From: a virus
Reading direction: 5' to 3' (one strand)
IMG/VR virus record: IMGVR_UViG_3300028168_000194
Span: 1-20,734 of that record
Length of the DNA stretch: 20,734 nucleotides
The translations under genes and the position numbers were made by a program. How positions within the stretch are numbered: position 1 is the first letter of the stretch; the number at the start of each line of letters is the position of its first letter. A model generated the notes under the pieces. That model ran no database searches. It saw nothing but the letters and a program-made list of their open reading frames with translations, and had not been told where the DNA came from. Below, piece after piece: positions 6,825-13,729 of this stretch.

Positions 6825-7610
6825 ATGACCAGCGACTTTGAAAAAGAGTATAAAGAGCTTGAGCGATGTTTTGAGCATCGTGTTGAATTAGATCGACTTA
6901 GATACCCAAATTCAGTATTCCTGCCCAATGTTCCACCGAATGGCCCAGTTGATTTCGTATTCATCGGCATGGAGCCTTCTTATGATAAATGGGCTAAAGA
7001 TCGCCTTGACGCAGAACAGCAGATAGCCTCAGGTTATAGGAATTTTATGTATTCGCTTGAGGATTTTATTTTGCACTATTGTATTCGGCGATATTTATGT
7101 AATGATGGATCAACATACTATATTACCGATTTGTCTAAGGGGGCAATGAATACTAAGATTGCTGATACGGAGCGAGAAGAGCGTTATCAAAACTGGTATC
7201 CATTATTACAGAAGGAACTTTCTTTAGTGGCCAAGTATAATACAAAATTAATTGCAATCGGAAAATCTGTGGAACAGTTTCTCAGTGATAATCATCATCA
7301 ACCTGCACCAATCTATCTTCACCATTACTCAAATCAAAATGGGAAAAGCAGAAAGGATTATATTACAGACAACCATAAGGAATTGGAATTTGAGAACTTT
7401 AAATATAACGAGCCCGTTACACGTCAAGATATCATTACAGAAGCTAAAACGATGCTAATGGAGTGGAATATACCTCAGTTACTGATCGAAAAAACTGTCA
7501 CTCGAATAGGCAGTGGCACTTTAAGTCTGTCTGAACCTCGGCACATACTTATCTTTGTTTGTGCCGATATTTTTATAAAAGTTAAAGGCCATTTGACCGT
7601 TCCCCATTAA
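6825..7610 (+). CDS. Uracil-DNA glycosylase superfamily-like protein
   Basis: This 261-aa protein resembles the uracil-DNA glycosylase fold. The N-terminal strand-loop VDFVFIGMEPSYDKW (42-56) takes the place of the active-site GxxPG-type loop, and a later KLIAIGKSVEQFL followed by IYLHHYSNQNG takes the place of the second motif, with its histidine. Such enzymes excise modified bases, but the match is loose and catalysis is uncertain. The gene is AT-rich like its neighbours. A TATAAT (6809-6814) lies only ten bases before the ATG and no Shine-Dalgarno is evident, so the message may be nearly leaderless. A terminator-like hairpin (7538-7576) lies inside the last 25 codons, so the true C-terminus may once have been shorter. 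Confidence 0.5.
   Translation: MTSDFEKEYKELERCFEHRVELDRLRYPNSVFLPNVPPNGPVDFVFIGMEPSYDKWAKDRLDAEQQIASGYRNFMYSLEDFILHYCIRRYLCNDGSTYYITDLSKGAMNTKIADTEREERYQNWYPLLQKELSLVAKYNTKLIAIGKSVEQFLSDNHHQPAPIYLHHYSNQNGKSRKDYITDNHKELEFENFKYNEPVTRQDIITEAKTMLMEWNIPQLLIEKTVTRIGSGTLSLSEPRHILIFVCADIFIKVKGHLTVPH
7538..7576 (+). terminator. Terminator-like hairpin inside the 3' end of the glycosylase-like gene
   Basis: TCGGCACA (7538-7545) and TGTGCCGA (7560-7567) form a perfect 8-base stem with a 14-base loop, followed by TATTTTTAT. This looks like an intrinsic terminator for plus-strand transcription, but it lies before the open frame's stop codon. Confidence 0.5.
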
Positions 7611-7640
7611 ACAGCAGCACCTTGTCTTAAAGTCCTGGCC

Positions 7641-7670
7641 AAATAAAAAAGCCCGCATTTCTGCGGACTT
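7641..7670 (-). terminator. Rho-independent terminator, minus strand
   Basis: Read on the minus strand, AAGTCCGC, a six-base loop and GCGGGCTT form an 8-base stem with one G-U pair, followed directly by TTTTTTATTT. The plus strand lacks the U tract. It would stop transcripts from the endonuclease gene (8759-9466) that read antisense through the methyltransferase gene. Confidence 0.6.
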
Positions 7671-7874
7671 ATCCAACTTACCTCAATTATATTTACGTTC
7701 GGTTGTATTTGTCAACTTATTGATTTCGTATCTGGCTTGTCAATAGTGATCGATGCGTTAGCTTGAGCTTCTCACGTGAGATAGACTGTCCCCGCAGGGC
7801 TATTATAACCGCCAGCACCAGTACGACCGCATCACCCTCACTGATAATGTATAATCTAGGAGATTATTTTTGAG

Positions 7875-8762
7875 ATGGTCGCCAAAATGAAGTCAAAGAA
7901 ATTATTAGACATAGGTTGCGAGAAAATTTGTAGTTGTCCAGATAATCATATTAATTGCTTAACAGCAAAAGAGTGGATTAAAAGCCAGATTGCTCTCTGG
8001 GAATTCTCATATGAAAAGCGAGACATTAGAGATAAGAGCGTTCATCCTGCAGTATTCCCAATTGGCCTCCCAGCGAAGTGCATTAGCTTATTTACACATG
8101 AAGGAGAGCTGGTTCTTGATCCATTTGGTGGTATTGGCACAACTTTATTAGCAGCACAGGATCTCAACCGAAATGCTGTCGCCTTTGATCTTAAACAGGA
8201 GTTCGTTGATGTTGCAAATACTCGGTTGTCGCAGGGTAATTTACTAAATACAACCAAGCAAATAATGATTAAAGATGACGCTCGCAACATACCTGATTAT
8301 TTGAAAGAAAATACAGTCACGCTAGCAGTGACATCTCCTCCATATTCTCAATTCCTTGGTAAACCAAAATTAAATAAAAGCATGAGAGGCGATTTACGGA
8401 GTAATAAGCATTATTTAACTGTGCAACAATATTCGCAGGATCCAAATGACCTTGGCACATTAGAGCCGATTGCATATAGTAAAGCACTAGCGGAAATTTA
8501 TCGCGGTATACTTCCCTTGCTTAGGCCTAAATCCCATTGCGTAATCAATGTTAATGACCTTTGGTGGGAAAATAAGCGAATCCCAACCCATATATATATT
8601 GTGCAGGAAATGACTAACGTTGGTTACGAGTTGCGCAATATTCTGATCTGGGATAGGCGCAATCTAATTAACGGCGTCGGCATATTCGGGTGGCCAAATA
8701 ACTACATAAAATTGGGGACCACCATGGAATATATCCTGGACTTCTGGAAACCTCAGAGCTAA
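7875..8762 (+). CDS. DNA methyltransferase of a type II restriction-modification system (probably N4-cytosine)
   Basis: This 295-aa protein belongs to the N4-cytosine/N6-adenine amino-methyltransferases. The motif order is X (SVHPAVFPIGLPAKCI, 55-70), I (the AdoMet-binding VLDPFGGIGTT, 80-90), then IV (TSPPYS, 153-158), with a long variable region after it; this is the gamma-like order. The SPPY form of motif IV is usual for N4-cytosine enzymes. It ends tail to tail with an MvaI/BcnI-family endonuclease gene: the stop codons overlap in CTAA at 8759-8762. The methyltransferases that accompany that endonuclease family modify cytosine N4 in CCNGG-type sites; applying that here is inference. A TATAAT lies at 7850-7855 and an AGGAG at 7858-7862, though the spacing to the ATG (12 bases) is long. 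Confidence 0.9.
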   Translation: MVAKMKSKKLLDIGCEKICSCPDNHINCLTAKEWIKSQIALWEFSYEKRDIRDKSVHPAVFPIGLPAKCISLFTHEGELVLDPFGGIGTTLLAAQDLNRNAVAFDLKQEFVDVANTRLSQGNLLNTTKQIMIKDDARNIPDYLKENTVTLAVTSPPYSQFLGKPKLNKSMRGDLRSNKHYLTVQQYSQDPNDLGTLEPIAYSKALAEIYRGILPLLRPKSHCVINVNDLWWENKRIPTHIYIVQEMTNVGYELRNILIWDRRNLINGVGIFGWPNNYIKLGTTMEYILDFWKPQS

Positions 8763-9466
8763 AGTATCTGCTTGTAGTTGTCAAATAGCTCAAGGAAGTA
8801 TGTTTTATTTATCCTGAATCCTGTCCCATGATCGTGATACTTGCCTTTTGAACTGCCACTTCTGTATACCCCGATTCGTATATCCACCTTCAATCTATCG
8901 TTTAGAATGGCAGTCTTAAATTTGGCTATACTTAATTCGGATAGTAGGAATGCTTCTATATAGTGGAATTGTTCTGTTGCCGTTTTGCGTTCTCCCTTAG
9001 TCTCAGCAAATACCAACAGTATTTTATTCGATTTTGCCTTTAGTACATCATCAAATACAGTTATAGGCCAATATGCTTCTATATTCCCTTTATTAGAAAG
9101 ATACAATTTATTATCTTTAAATATCGATTGGAAACCTAAATTGTTTGGTTTTGACCCATCAACAGTTGTGTGTAGTCCATATTCGCCTAAATTGTCTTTA
9201 TATTTATAAGCCTCAAAGAGTAGCCGGTTGGTGCCCTTAGGGTTCGGGCTTTTAGTCGCAAGTGTAAGCATGCTACCGCTGTCAATTCTTTTTGCTTTAA
9301 GCTCTATATCACCGATATCGGGTAATTTAAGATTGTTTTCCTTCAACCCTAATAAATCCTCCAGAGTTTTCCCTATGCCAGTATCGTGAGCTCGGTGCGT
9401 TGTTACGAAATCCATCGCCTTGATTTTTACTAATTCTTTATGGACATCCTCAAGCGTTTTCATCAT
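8759..9466 (-). CDS. MvaI/BcnI-family type II restriction endonuclease
   Basis: This 235-aa protein matches the MvaI/BcnI restriction endonuclease family, monomeric enzymes known to cut CCWGG or CCSGG. The diagnostic N-terminal run is present: HRAHDTGIGKTLEDLLGLKENN (24-45), followed by the metal-binding core PDIGDIELKAKR (49-60), with D50/D53, E55 and K57 as candidate catalytic residues, then SMLTLATKSP. I moved the start to the ATG at 9464-9466 because AGGAGGCC lies six bases upstream, and the longer frame adds 27 residues not expected in the family. It has its own promoter (9503-9531). The substrate site cannot be read from the sequence; CCNGG-like is the expectation from the family. Confidence 0.9.
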   Translation of the reverse strand: MMKTLEDVHKELVKIKAMDFVTTHRAHDTGIGKTLEDLLGLKENNLKLPDIGDIELKAKRIDSGSMLTLATKSPNPKGTNRLLFEAYKYKDNLGEYGLHTTVDGSKPNNLGFQSIFKDNKLYLSNKGNIEAYWPITVFDDVLKAKSNKILLVFAETKGERKTATEQFHYIEAFLLSELSIAKFKTAILNDRLKVDIRIGVYRSGSSKGKYHDHGTGFRINKTYFLELFDNYKQIL

Positions 9467-9502
9467 TAAGCTGGCCTCCTGCTTCACATATCTATGGCAT
9501 AC

Positions 9503-9531
9503 AGAATACTCTGTCCAGTTTACATAGACAA
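9503..9531 (-). promoter_or_regulatory. Promoter of the restriction endonuclease gene
   Basis: On the minus strand TTGTCT (9526-9531) and TATTCT (9503-9508) are 17 bases apart, four of six matches each to the sigma70 consensus. The predicted start is near 9496, giving a leader of about 30 bases before the AGGAGG-preceded ATG. It is divergent from the promoter of the ASCH gene. Confidence 0.5.
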
Positions 9532-9561
9532 GAAACTTAACAATCAATCATGAAATGCAGG

Positions 9562-9567
9562 TATAAT
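9562..9567 (+). promoter_or_regulatory. TATAAT -10 box before the ASCH-domain gene
   Basis: A perfect TATAAT lies 18 bases before the ATG at 9586. The best -35-like sequence, TTAACA at 9537-9542, is 19 bases away, so the promoter would be suboptimal. If it is used, translation must start at 9586 rather than at the earlier in-frame ATG (9550). Confidence 0.4.
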
Positions 9568-9585
9568 TATGAAGCAGGTTATTTG

Positions 9586-10038
9586 ATGTTGGGAGAGAAG
9601 TTCATTTTGATTTCAATTCAACCACGCTATGCTGAGAAGATATTTATGGGTGTGAAGACAGTTGAATTTAGAAGGGTATTTCCCCATGTTGTGCATGGTA
9701 GATACATGTTTGTTTATATATCATCCCCGATCAAAGCAATTTCGGGTTTCTGTGAAGTTGCCAATATCTTCCTAGGGGATATTGACGATTTATGGAATAG
9801 ATATAAATTGTCGGGTGGTATATCAGAAAAAGAATTCTCTCAATATTTCCGCGGGAAAGATCGGGGTTATTGCGTTGAAATAGCTTCCGCCCATGTTCTA
9901 GACAAACCAATAAAATTACAGAATATAAGGGCAGACTATTCCGCCTCAGAAATACCCCATCAATTTACCCCTCCTCAAAACTATTGCTATATTGGAAAGG
10001 ATCATCCGCTTTACAATTTGTTAATAAGGTCAATTTAG
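9586..10038 (+). CDS. ASCH-domain (PUA-like) protein
   Basis: This 150-aa protein looks like an ASCH domain: FILISIQPRYAEKIFMGVKTVEFRRVFP (6-33) has the typical start (S-x-x-P-x-Y-A-x-x-I-x-x-G-x-K-x-x-E-x-R), followed by GRYMFVYISSPIKAISGFCEV and the late TPPQNYCYI. ASCH domains share the PUA/EVE-like barrel that binds RNA or modified nucleotides and often accompany defence genes. I prefer the ATG at 9586 because the domain begins directly after it and a TATAAT overlaps the first codons of the longer frame (from 9550). It is divergent from the restriction endonuclease and 48 bases ahead of a nuclease-like gene. A role in sensing nucleic-acid modification is inference. Confidence 0.72.
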   Translation: MLGEKFILISIQPRYAEKIFMGVKTVEFRRVFPHVVHGRYMFVYISSPIKAISGFCEVANIFLGDIDDLWNRYKLSGGISEKEFSQYFRGKDRGYCVEIASAHVLDKPIKLQNIRADYSASEIPHQFTPPQNYCYIGKDHPLYNLLIRSI

Positions 10039-10086
10039 AACTTTATTATCATAGTTATAGATAATGATTTAAGGTACTTAATCAAA

Positions 10087-11139
10087 ATGAAAGATCCATG
10101 CGAAAATTTCCCGCAACTAAACCTCAGTAGCGCTGAAGCACTTAGAGACGTTCTGAGGCGTGATAAAGACACTCGATTGGAGGGTATTTGTATTGAACAT
10201 GTATTTCAAAATGATCTCTTCCCTTGCGATGGCCCAACATTAGCTATATCGGACGGTTGGTGGCTATTACGTAAGCCGCGCAGCATCGAAGACTACTGTC
10301 TCTTTAAGTTTTCTGACGGTCCCCTCACAATCATTGACCTACGCGTGATCAAGAAACTGCTCGAGCTTAAAATAGAATGCTATTTAATCCGTGTCTACAT
10401 AGGAACGACAAATGAGTTCCGGGGCATAAAGCTGGATATCAACAATATAGATAAACCGGCCATTCTGCAGAGCGTCGATACTTATGTGCCGGTTTCAATT
10501 ATCTTTTCCAACATAGGTGCCGTAACTTGCAGCGCTCCTGCGATGCCTAATCAAGGAGTCACTTCCGCGCGCCAGAATCAAGCCATTGAATTGTTGGTTG
10601 AATTCGGTCAGTTACGATTTGCTGCATTGCAGCGGCTGTTTGCAAATTGCTTTCTATCATCCTACTTTCAGAGCGTATGGGACGTAGATGGGTTCATATT
10701 CAACGGTAACAGTCTCGCCGTGTTAGAAGTCAAGCAGAAATATCCTTCTGCAAGCGGAACATTCGGAATAAATGTAGGCGTTAGTAAATGGATGTCATGG
10801 TTCCATAATCGTGGAGTGGAAGTATTTCATTTCATACTGACGAAACCTATTTGGGATTTTCGATCCCCTGCACTCGATATGATCAGTGACCCTAAATATA
10901 AAGCCAACTCTCTATGGTTGGGATCCAAGATAAACCCTTCAATGTTCACAGGGACCGCCAGCACTTCCCCCACTAGAACGTCGATATATACCAACTATCG
11001 TCTACCGTATCTCAATGTACCAGTAACTGCGTTCCATTTGATAAAAACGCTTGGGAAAGGGATCTCTAACCTAAGTGCTTTCTTAGAGGGAAGAACTCGC
11101 CCGATATCAAGTATTACAGACATACCCCGGCTGCGCTAA
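10087..11139 (+). CDS. PD-(D/E)XK-type nuclease candidate, unknown family
   Basis: I do not recognise this 350-aa protein as a named family. Residues about 160-260 have the arrangement of a PD-(D/E)XK nuclease core: a helix (NQAIELLVEFGQLRFAALQRLFAN), then VWDVDGFIF with D199/D201, then LAVLEVKQK with E214 and K216, then a glycine-containing stretch and a helix-strand HNRGVEVFHFILT. The N-terminal 150 residues form a separate region with no motif I know. It follows the ASCH-domain gene and precedes a small unknown gene in the same direction, directly beside a complete restriction-modification pair. Possible roles are a second restriction enzyme or a modification-dependent nuclease. The fold call is moderate; the biological role is open. 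Confidence 0.65.
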   Translation: MKDPCENFPQLNLSSAEALRDVLRRDKDTRLEGICIEHVFQNDLFPCDGPTLAISDGWWLLRKPRSIEDYCLFKFSDGPLTIIDLRVIKKLLELKIECYLIRVYIGTTNEFRGIKLDINNIDKPAILQSVDTYVPVSIIFSNIGAVTCSAPAMPNQGVTSARQNQAIELLVEFGQLRFAALQRLFANCFLSSYFQSVWDVDGFIFNGNSLAVLEVKQKYPSASGTFGINVGVSKWMSWFHNRGVEVFHFILTKPIWDFRSPALDMISDPKYKANSLWLGSKINPSMFTGTASTSPTRTSIYTNYRLPYLNVPVTAFHLIKTLGKGISNLSAFLEGRTRPISSITDIPRLR

Positions 11140-11155
11140 AAGCATTTTTGTATGC

Positions 11156-11497
11156 ATGCTAAAATATACTTTGAGGCTATCGAATTTGTACAGGCAATTT
11201 CATCCCAGAGCCAATATTGCAATTGAGTGTGATTGTGGTTCGACACCCATGGACGGAAAATATTACGTTATTAAGGATGGCACTATAATAGATAGCTTCC
11301 GCCGTTTGAAAGCAGCTAAAATTCTCTATCAGCAGTTAATTGACGAGATGGCATTACCACCTTTGCCACCGCCTCCAGACCCGTCCAAAGAACATATGCT
11401 CAACGAATATTACATGAACCTTTCGAACAACGCACTGTTAGGTGGGCCTCGAAGCTCCAAAGGTAAAAGAAGTGGCAGATTCCATAAATCCAGATAA
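11156..11497 (+). CDS. Hypothetical protein, 113 aa
   Basis: I do not recognise this protein. The N-terminal half contains IAIECDCGS and KYYVIKDGTIIDSFRRLKAAKILYQQLIDEM, which reads as a short beta-hairpin followed by a helix. A proline-rich linker (PPLPPPPDP) and a basic tail (SSKGKRSGRFHKSR) follow. It starts 16 bases after the nuclease candidate and shares its direction and AT-rich composition, so the two are probably co-transcribed. It is the last gene of the plus-strand island; the next gene is on the minus strand and convergent. Confidence 0.6.
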   Translation: MLKYTLRLSNLYRQFHPRANIAIECDCGSTPMDGKYYVIKDGTIIDSFRRLKAAKILYQQLIDEMALPPLPPPPDPSKEHMLNEYYMNLSNNALLGGPRSSKGKRSGRFHKSR

Positions 11498-11549
11498 CGC
11501 GTAATAAAAGTCAAAGTGCGGCTAATTACGAGGATAAACAGATTCAAAT

Positions 11550-11969
11550 CTATATTAATTCTCTATGTTTATTCTCATACTTACCATTCAGTAACTTTCG
11601 CATCCTGGTAATAATACCCTGATTAACACAATAGATAGCCCTCTCACAATCCATGCTTGGGCAATCTCGAATGATGCAAAGGTTCACAATATCTCTCTGC
11701 ATCCTGCTCAATTCCTTTGACCTTGATATATGCAATAGCATCGATGGCGTTATTTCCGTTGCTACCTTATGCCATATATCGTTCTTGGGGCACAAACTGC
11801 TGATCGCCCGGTCTATGTCCGCCTTCCAAATACTAAACGTGGCATTATAATCTTTACGACCGGAAACCGATTTGAGCCATTTTGTGGCTTTATCGACCGG
11901 CATGTTGCCGGAAGCCAAATCAATATAGTTCTCCATGATAAACTTGATTTGTCCGTTACTGTATCCCAT
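11550..11969 (-). CDS. Hypothetical phage protein, possible HTH regulator
   Basis: This 139-aa protein has no family that I recognise with confidence. It is predicted to be mainly helical. The C-terminal part, LSRMQRDIVNLCIIRDCPSMDCERAIYCVNQGIITRMRKLLNGKYENK, has the spacing of a sigma-region-4 or late-regulator-like helix-turn-helix, which would suit the last gene of an early operon upstream of the packaging genes. It overlaps the preceding small gene by 14 bases. Treat the regulatory reading as a guess based on position and a loose pattern. Confidence 0.6.
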   Translation of the reverse strand: MGYSNGQIKFIMENYIDLASGNMPVDKATKWLKSVSGRKDYNATFSIWKADIDRAISSLCPKNDIWHKVATEITPSMLLHISRSKELSRMQRDIVNLCIIRDCPSMDCERAIYCVNQGIITRMRKLLNGKYENKHRELI

Positions 11970-12150
11970 CGTTTCTATCCCATCGCGGCTTAATAGTCAT
12001 TAGGCGGGCAATTTTCTCCGGGCTCTCCAACTTGACCTTAAGTGTGATATTTCTTCGAGCCCTAATTCGAGCCTTCCCTTTGAACATGGCTACCAAACTC
12101 AACCAGGTCAACCGGCTGGGTTCATTGCAGCAACTTATGAATTCAGGCAT
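11956..12150 (-). CDS. Small hypothetical phage protein, 64 aa
   Basis: I do not recognise this small protein. It is basic in the middle (FKGKARIRARRNITLKVKLESPEKIARLM). The gene call rests on a near-perfect ribosome site, AAGGAGGT, five bases before the ATG at 12148-12150, and on overlaps of a few bases with the HNH gene upstream and the 139-aa gene downstream, as expected in a compact operon. Confidence 0.6.
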   Translation of the reverse strand: MPEFISCCNEPSRLTWLSLVAMFKGKARIRARRNITLKVKLESPEKIARLMTIKPRWDRNDGIQ

Positions 12151-12352
12151 CAATAACCTCCTTTATTCCGTGTTCCCTGGCATGGTGCCGGCCGCATAGT
12201 AGGATCAGATTATTCAATTCGTCCTTGCCGCCTTGTGACCTCTTGATTTTGTGGTGTATCGCCAGGCCGCGGAAATCACCTGGGCCTCGGCAGACTTCGC
12301 AAAGGTGGCCGGCTTTGTCAAACACTTTTTGTCGCATTTTCTTGGTAATCAT
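12143..12352 (-). CDS. Small HNH endonuclease-like protein
   Basis: This 69-aa protein consists almost entirely of a minimal HNH motif: C18-x2-C21 (HLCEVCRG), AIHHKIKRSQGG (H33, H34), N48 in DELNNLILLC, C53, and RHHAREHG (H56, H57, H61). HNH modules of this size are common in phage genomes as nicking or structure-specific nucleases. It lies between the orphan methyltransferase and two small phage proteins in the minus-strand operon, and its last codons contain the ribosome site of the next gene. The substrate is unknown. Confidence 0.85.
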   Translation of the reverse strand: MITKKMRQKVFDKAGHLCEVCRGPGDFRGLAIHHKIKRSQGGKDELNNLILLCGRHHAREHGIKEVIDA

Positions 12353-12381
12353 TCCTTAGCCTCGCCCTTGCAATCACCCGG

Positions 12382-13527
12382 TTAAGCATTAATCTCCAAT
12401 GGCATAGAAACCGACTGTACTCGCTCAATCTGCATTTCACAGTATTTGTCCGACGTATCAATCAAGACGGCCTTGCGGCCAAGTTGTTTGGCTACTTTGC
12501 CGGTTGTACCGCTGCCGCCGAAAGGATCAAGCACGATATCAGCTGGTCTGGTGGAAGCCATGATACAACGCATGGGGATTTCTTCAGGAAAGGTGGCAAA
12601 GTGGGCGCCGGAATAGTTCTGCGTGGTGATCTCCCAGACCGACCGTATATTCCTGCCGATTGAAGCGAAGTCGCCTTTGACCATTCCGTGTTGTTTGAGC
12701 AGTGGGTCATTGGTGCCCATCCTGTATTTGGAGCGATCCCTGTCTCCCCAATCCCGCGCTGGCTCCCTGACAGCATCAGAATCGAAGTAATATTTAGCGC
12801 TCTTGGTCAGCATGAGAATATATTCGTGCGCTTCTGTTGGCCTGTCTTTGACCGATTCAGGCATAGGATTTGGCTTGCTCCATATAACCACAGAGCGCAT
12901 ATACCAGCCATCTTGTTGAGCCGCTATGGCCACTCTAAATGGAATGAGGCACAGGTCTTTAGGCTTTAATCCTCTGGGTACGATGCCGGATAATCCAAAC
13001 CTCTCGATGTGACTTGATGGCTTGCCGAACTCTTTATGCTTGCCGTAGTAATCAGGGTTATTGCCGGCCTTACCACTGCCGGCATAGCTATCCCCGATGT
13101 TCCACCAGACAATCCCGTCTTTTTTCAGCACGCGCTTTATTGCCCGAAGTATCTCGACAGTATGTTCGATGTACATTTCAGGCGCCGGCTCCAGGCCGTA
13201 AGCGCCGTTCCATGCCTGGCATTTGAGGCACTGGCAATGCTGAATTGGAACGTCCCTATTAACACTGCCGGAATTGGTCTTTTGCTTATCGCTAGCTGTT
13301 TGATCGTTATTGCGAATGTATGATCTGTCAGCCCACTCATGCTCACAATCGTTGTGGTTGTTCCAGATGTAATCTTGTTGGCCTTCATAACGTCGCAGTC
13401 CCCAGTATGGCGGCGAAGTCACGCATGCCTGCACACTTTCAGCCGGTAACTCTGCCAGGATATCCAGACAGTTACCGTTAAAGATATCTACCCAGGGATC
13501 GGAGTAAAGAGCTTTTAACATAGCCAT
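12382..13527 (-). CDS. Phage orphan DNA methyltransferase (SPPY, beta-type)
   Basis: This 381-aa protein is a site-specific DNA amino-methyltransferase of the kind common in tailed phages. The catalytic motif IV, TSPPYWGLRRY (37-47), comes first and the AdoMet-binding motif DPFGGSGTT (334-342) near the C-terminus, which is the beta order. Between them are cysteines C98, C100 and C103, probably a metal site, followed by the characteristic YGLEPAPEMYIEH and DGIVWWNIGDSYAGSG. No endonuclease adjoins it, so it probably protects phage DNA from host restriction or marks it for regulation. The start is supported by AGGAG upstream. Directly before it stand two AT-rich palindromes and a dense TGTGCG array. 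The methylated base (N4-C or N6-A) cannot be fixed from sequence. Confidence 0.92.
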   Translation of the reverse strand: MAMLKALYSDPWVDIFNGNCLDILAELPAESVQACVTSPPYWGLRRYEGQQDYIWNNHNDCEHEWADRSYIRNNDQTASDKQKTNSGSVNRDVPIQHCQCLKCQAWNGAYGLEPAPEMYIEHTVEILRAIKRVLKKDGIVWWNIGDSYAGSGKAGNNPDYYGKHKEFGKPSSHIERFGLSGIVPRGLKPKDLCLIPFRVAIAAQQDGWYMRSVVIWSKPNPMPESVKDRPTEAHEYILMLTKSAKYYFDSDAVREPARDWGDRDRSKYRMGTNDPLLKQHGMVKGDFASIGRNIRSVWEITTQNYSGAHFATFPEEIPMRCIMASTRPADIVLDPFGGSGTTGKVAKQLGRKAVLIDTSDKYCEMQIERVQSVSMPLEINA

Positions 13528-13554
13528 TTACTCTCCTGCACAGCCATGTACACC

Positions 13555-13585
13555 AGGGATATATCCCTTTAGGGATATATATCCC
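13555..13585. promoter_or_regulatory. Twin palindromes before the orphan methyltransferase
   Basis: AGGGATATATCCCT (13555-13568) is a perfect 14-base palindrome. It is followed after three bases by GGGATATATATCCC (13572-13585), a second perfect palindrome. The two also pair with each other as one larger imperfect hairpin. They lie 28 bases before the methyltransferase start and could be operator sites or a cruciform. Confidence 0.65.
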
Positions 13586-13591
13586 CTGGGA

Positions 13592-13726
13592 TGTGCGGTA
13601 AGTGTGCAACTGTGCGCACAGGTGTGCGTTGTAGCTAACGCACTCTCATTTATCGGTTGATAACGCACAGTGGGGTGTGCGCCCAAAACGCACAGGTGTG
13701 CGCGGGTGTGCGCTGGAGGTGTGCGC
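13592..13726. repeat. TGTGCG array (iteron-like or operator cluster)
   Basis: Over 135 bases the motif TGTGCG, or a one-base variant, occurs about eleven times in both orientations. Direct copies start at 13592, 13603 (variant), 13611, 13623, 13676, 13697, 13707 and 13720. Inverted copies lie at 13615-13620, 13639-13644 (variant), 13664-13669 and 13689-13694. The 14-base unit CGCACAGGTGTGCG is present twice (13615-13628 and 13689-13702), and TGTGCGCACA (13611-13620) is a perfect palindrome. The array ends four bases before the helicase stop codon. Its position after the primase and helicase genes suggests a replication origin with iterons, or an operator cluster for the methyltransferase. Confidence 0.75.
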
Positions 13727-13729
13727 CTG

